Shown here: piece by piece, positions 61,258 to 64,000 of the stretch
Position numbering within the stretch: position 1 is the first letter of the stretch
How the letters are laid out: each line of letters begins with the position of its first letter
From: Ananas comosus
Lineage: Eukaryota > Streptophyta > Magnoliopsida > Poales > Bromeliaceae
Assembly: GCF_001540865.1 (NCBI RefSeq)
Contig: NC_033627.1
Location: 2,652,334 to 2,716,333, forward strand
DNA: 64,000 bases
Direction of reading: 5' to 3'
Made by a program: the position numbers and the translations under genes
The notes under the pieces: generated by a model
Database searches by the model: none
Seen by the model: only the letters and a program-made list of their open reading frames with translations
Told to the model about the DNA's origin: nothing

Positions 61258-61577
61258 TTCGACGGTAGATATGAGATATTTTCTTATTTAATAGTGTAAA
61301 ACTATTCAAATTAATTAAATTTTTGTTAAAAATTTTTTAAAACTATTTATATATCTATACTCTCGATCTTGATTATAAAAATTCTATCATTATTTTTTAA
61401 AGGATATTCATTTTCATCCGTTTATTTTTACGCTCACTTGATGGATAAGAGAACAATATCAAAAAATTATGAAATTTGATTTCTAGATGCTTCAAGTGGT
61501 GTAGATCATTTTTAACGGTGCTGATTGTTGAAAACAAATGGATGGCAATGGAGTTCGTTTGCTACCGATTGTATTCC
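61258..61577. mobile_element. Truncated F2 foldback element
   Basis: Matches the right half of the copy at 45531-46075 (gtagatatgagatattttct; ggagttcgtttgctaccgat). The left half is missing. Confidence 0.65.
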
Positions 61578-61598
61578 AGCTCAATTCGTAAGATTATC

Positions 61599-61599
<1 letters not shown>

Positions 61600-61660
<61 letters not shown>

Positions 61661-61680
61661 TTATTTATTTATTTATTTAA
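61600..61680. repeat. (TA)n(TTTA)n microsatellite
   Basis: A long TA run passing into a TTTA repeat, directly after the truncated F2 element. Confidence 0.9.
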
Positions 61681-62466
61681 AAATTTTTTAATCATGTAAG
61701 CTTAGTTTTTGTTTAAAATTATTCTTTTCAACTATTATAGTTGAATCTCCTTATACAGTTTTAATTGCGGCAGTTAAATTTCAACGTATCAAACCAAATG
61801 CGGAATTTGAAATGATATGTATTTACAGCTGCTGCAGTAGAGTTGCAAACACCCCCGTGGAGCCAATGAGGTAGTTTTTCGGTGATATGATGGACGAGGT
61901 CCAGGGAAAACAAGTGAGCGTAATTTGACCCGATCACCTCGCACATGGGCATGGAGGTGGTTTGAGATCCCCGCAACGCGTGCCACGTCGCCCCACTCAG
62001 GTCATTTGCAAATTACAACAACACCCTGGCAAATTCCAAAATTTCTATCGTACACCTATTTAAGGAGAGTGCTCCACCAGTGCTGTTCCTCTCCCAGTGG
62101 AAACTTTTTCTCTCCACCTCCTTTTTTTTTTTTTTATTTTCCTTTTGATCTCTTTTATTTTCTCTCTGTAGAGGAAAAGGGTTAAGTAAACTCAAAAGCT
62201 CCTCCTTTTTATTCAGCTATGAGTTCGCTAAAACCTCAGATTATACCCTTTACAGCAACATAGTTGGCTTTTGGGGAGTTTACTTCTTTGCTTCTTCTTT
62301 GTACCATTCCCCTGCGAAAAAGAGGCAAAAAAATCCGATTTTTTGAACTGTGTTTTGTTTATAAAGCAATGGTACAAAGATATTTGAGCTCTTCTGTTGA
62401 ATTTGGTATATTCCTCATTATTTTCAGTCACAATTTGAGAATCACCTCATATTAAGATTACTTTAA

Positions 62467-63152
62467 GGGTGCGTTTGATTCACGCTATCTTTTAAAGATT
62501 CCTAGTAATCCAATGGGAATAAAAAAATATGACGGTGTTTGGCTAAACGCACTAAGTAATCTAGTTGGTAATATTGGATTAACTTGGGAATAAGATTCAC
62601 CCCAAAGTACTAATCTCATTCCCTTGAGAGAGGGTGGGTATCTTCATATTAATGGATTGGGGTAATCATAATATGTCTAATCTCTTTCTTTCGTCCTACC
62701 CGCCGACTAATTGATATTATTTTTCTTTACAGTCTAACCTTATATCTCTCTCTAAACTTATTTTTCTCTCTAAAATTCAACTTTTTTTTCTCTCTCTAAA
62801 CTAAGCTTTCTCTCTCTCTCTCTCTCTAAAATTTCAACTCTCTCACTCCCTCTAATTTCGACTATATTTTTCTTTCTATTTTTTTAATTATGCTCTCTCT
62901 CTCTAACTTATACTCTCTCTCCCTTTTTTCTAAAAAGATGTTGAAACTTTTGGTAATATTATCTAAAATTAATTAAATAAATAAATTAATTAATTGTATA
63001 TTTTTTGTAATATTAAATAACATGGCTAATTAATATTACCGTGCGAACCAAACACAGGAATTCCACGTTCTTAGTAATAGGATGAATAGGAATAAGATTC
63101 TCGGATATCTTTTATTCCTAGTAATCTTTCATAATGCGAACCAAACGCACCC
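62467..63152. mobile_element. Tourist-like (PIF/Harbinger-type) MITE upstream of the GH17 gene
   Basis: Ends GGGTGCGTTTGATTC and its inverted partner (GAACCAAACGCACCC) are flanked by TAA on both sides (62464-62466 and 63153-63155), the 3-bp target duplication of Tourist elements. It is 686 bp, with subterminal inverted stretches (gattcctagtaat / ttcctagtaatctt) and CT runs inside. No transposase. Confidence 0.88.
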
Positions 63153-63385
63153 TAAGTAGTTTGTGAATCCTGAGGCTATATTCTTATAGGAAAAGTTGGT
63201 TCTTTTTGTGGTTCTTGGTTTTTCTCATTGTTTTCTCATCTGGGTTATCCTTTGTCTCTGTCCTTATCTTCTTGATAAAGATATATCCCCACTAGACTAA
63301 TCCCTTTATTTTATTGTGCCCACTTTAATTGCCAATCTCAATCCAATTTGCTCCTTCCCAGTTGAATTCAAAGGAGTATTATTCT

Positions 63386-63399
63386 CCAATCTATATATT
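63386..63399 (+). promoter_or_regulatory. Probable TATA region of the GH17 gene
   Basis: CCAAT followed at once by CTATATATT, about 140 bases upstream of the ATG at 63536. It gives a leader of about 110 bases. Motif-based inference. Confidence 0.45.
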
Positions 63400-63535
63400 C
63401 TATTCATTTCATACTTTGCTGCTTCTTTGAAACTTGGCTCTTGATACACTTATTAGCTTCTTCTCCTACATATTCTCCCCTCAATCCTTGTAAAGTTCCC
63501 ATTTTTAGCCCAACAAGCCTTTCATTTGGCCAAAA

Positions 63536-63864
63536 ATGTCTGTTTTCCGATTGTTGGTATGTCTCTTCGCAATCGGGCTTTCGCGGCCGACGGCCGAAGG
63601 CCTCGGAATGAACTGGGGGACGATGGCGACGCACCCGCTGCCGCCGAAGATTGTGGTTCAGCTGTTGAAGGACAATGGGATTAAGAATGTTAAGCTGTTT
63701 GATGCTGATGCCTCCACTATGAGTGCCCTGGCTGGGAGTGGTATCGAGGTGATGGTTGCGATTCCGAACAATATGCTCGGCATGATGACCGATTACGATA
63801 CCGCGAGGCAGTGGGTCGACCGGAATGTCACTCGGTACAATTTCGATGGGGGAGTAACCATCAA
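63536..63864 (+). CDS. GH17 glucan endo-1,3-beta-glucosidase-like protein, first exon (partial)
   Basis: The first 109 codons and two bases of the next. MSVFRLLVCLFAIGLSRPTA looks like a secretion signal. The mature N-terminus LGMNWGTMATHPLPP and NGIKNVKLFDADASTMSALA, then EVMVAIPNNM, are the beginning of the GH17 (beta/alpha)8 barrel. The exon ends at a good donor (AA|GTGAGT) within VTIK, the usual first-intron position in this family. The rest, including the catalytic glutamates and any X8 or GPI-anchor region, lies outside. The family hydrolyses or binds callose in the cell wall or at plasmodesmata. Without the C-terminus the subclass is open. A Tourist-like MITE sits 384 bp upstream. Confidence 0.92.
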
Positions 63865-64000
63865 GTGAGTTCCGACCCATGAGGATTCAATTCGGTTCGA
63901 TTTGGTTCGATTCTAGTTTTAACACTCTCTAAGTTTCGTCAATGTTAACAAGTATGCTTGCTTTCATAGAATTCGCTTGCGAATGTTGCTTTGTGAATAT

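Overview
The window is nuclear DNA of a flowering plant, most likely a commelinid-type monocot. Exons have GT..AG introns, the first exon of the BTB gene and the intronless genes are very GC-rich, and intergenic DNA is AT-rich and full of small non-autonomous transposons. Nothing bacterial, viral, organellar or CRISPR-like was seen. Species cannot be named from sequence alone.

Left part (1-31 kb), gene-rich: a MATH-BTB (BPM-type) CUL3 adaptor gene (+, 1255-5355); a 16-exon CCR4-NOT subunit 3/5 gene on the opposite strand (15754-7656); an intronless multiple-C2-domain and transmembrane protein (MCTP16/QUIRKY class, +, 18323-21418); a choline-transporter-like gene (+, 25250-27740); and a small gene for a predicted chloroplast DnaJ-type zinc-finger protein (-, 31021-28330). 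I traced the splice junctions of all four multi-exon genes and each keeps the reading frame.

Right part (31-64 kb), gene-poor: two paralogous intronless cation/calcium exchanger genes (+, 33920-35668 and 51419-53134) stand about 16 kb apart, separated by nested MITEs and SINEs. A tRNA-Gly(GCC) follows at 53561, then more transposon debris, then the first exon of a GH17 beta-1,3-glucanase-like gene (63536-63864) that runs off the window. The genes do not form a pathway. Their company resembles one segment of Arabidopsis chromosome 5 (from memory), which points to conserved gene neighbourhood.

The most interesting repeat signal is a tRNA-derived SINE family with clear target-site duplications. 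Its 3' tail is shared with the 3' ends of two decayed LINEs in the same window, which suggests a SINE/LINE mobilisation pair. Other points are a dense cluster of about 540-bp foldback elements in two related subfamilies, a perfect 272-bp palindrome beside a single-N gap, a MULE-like foldback in a CCR4-NOT gene intron, a Tourist-like MITE just upstream of the GH17 gene, and a choline-transporter gene model that seems to lack one membrane helix.
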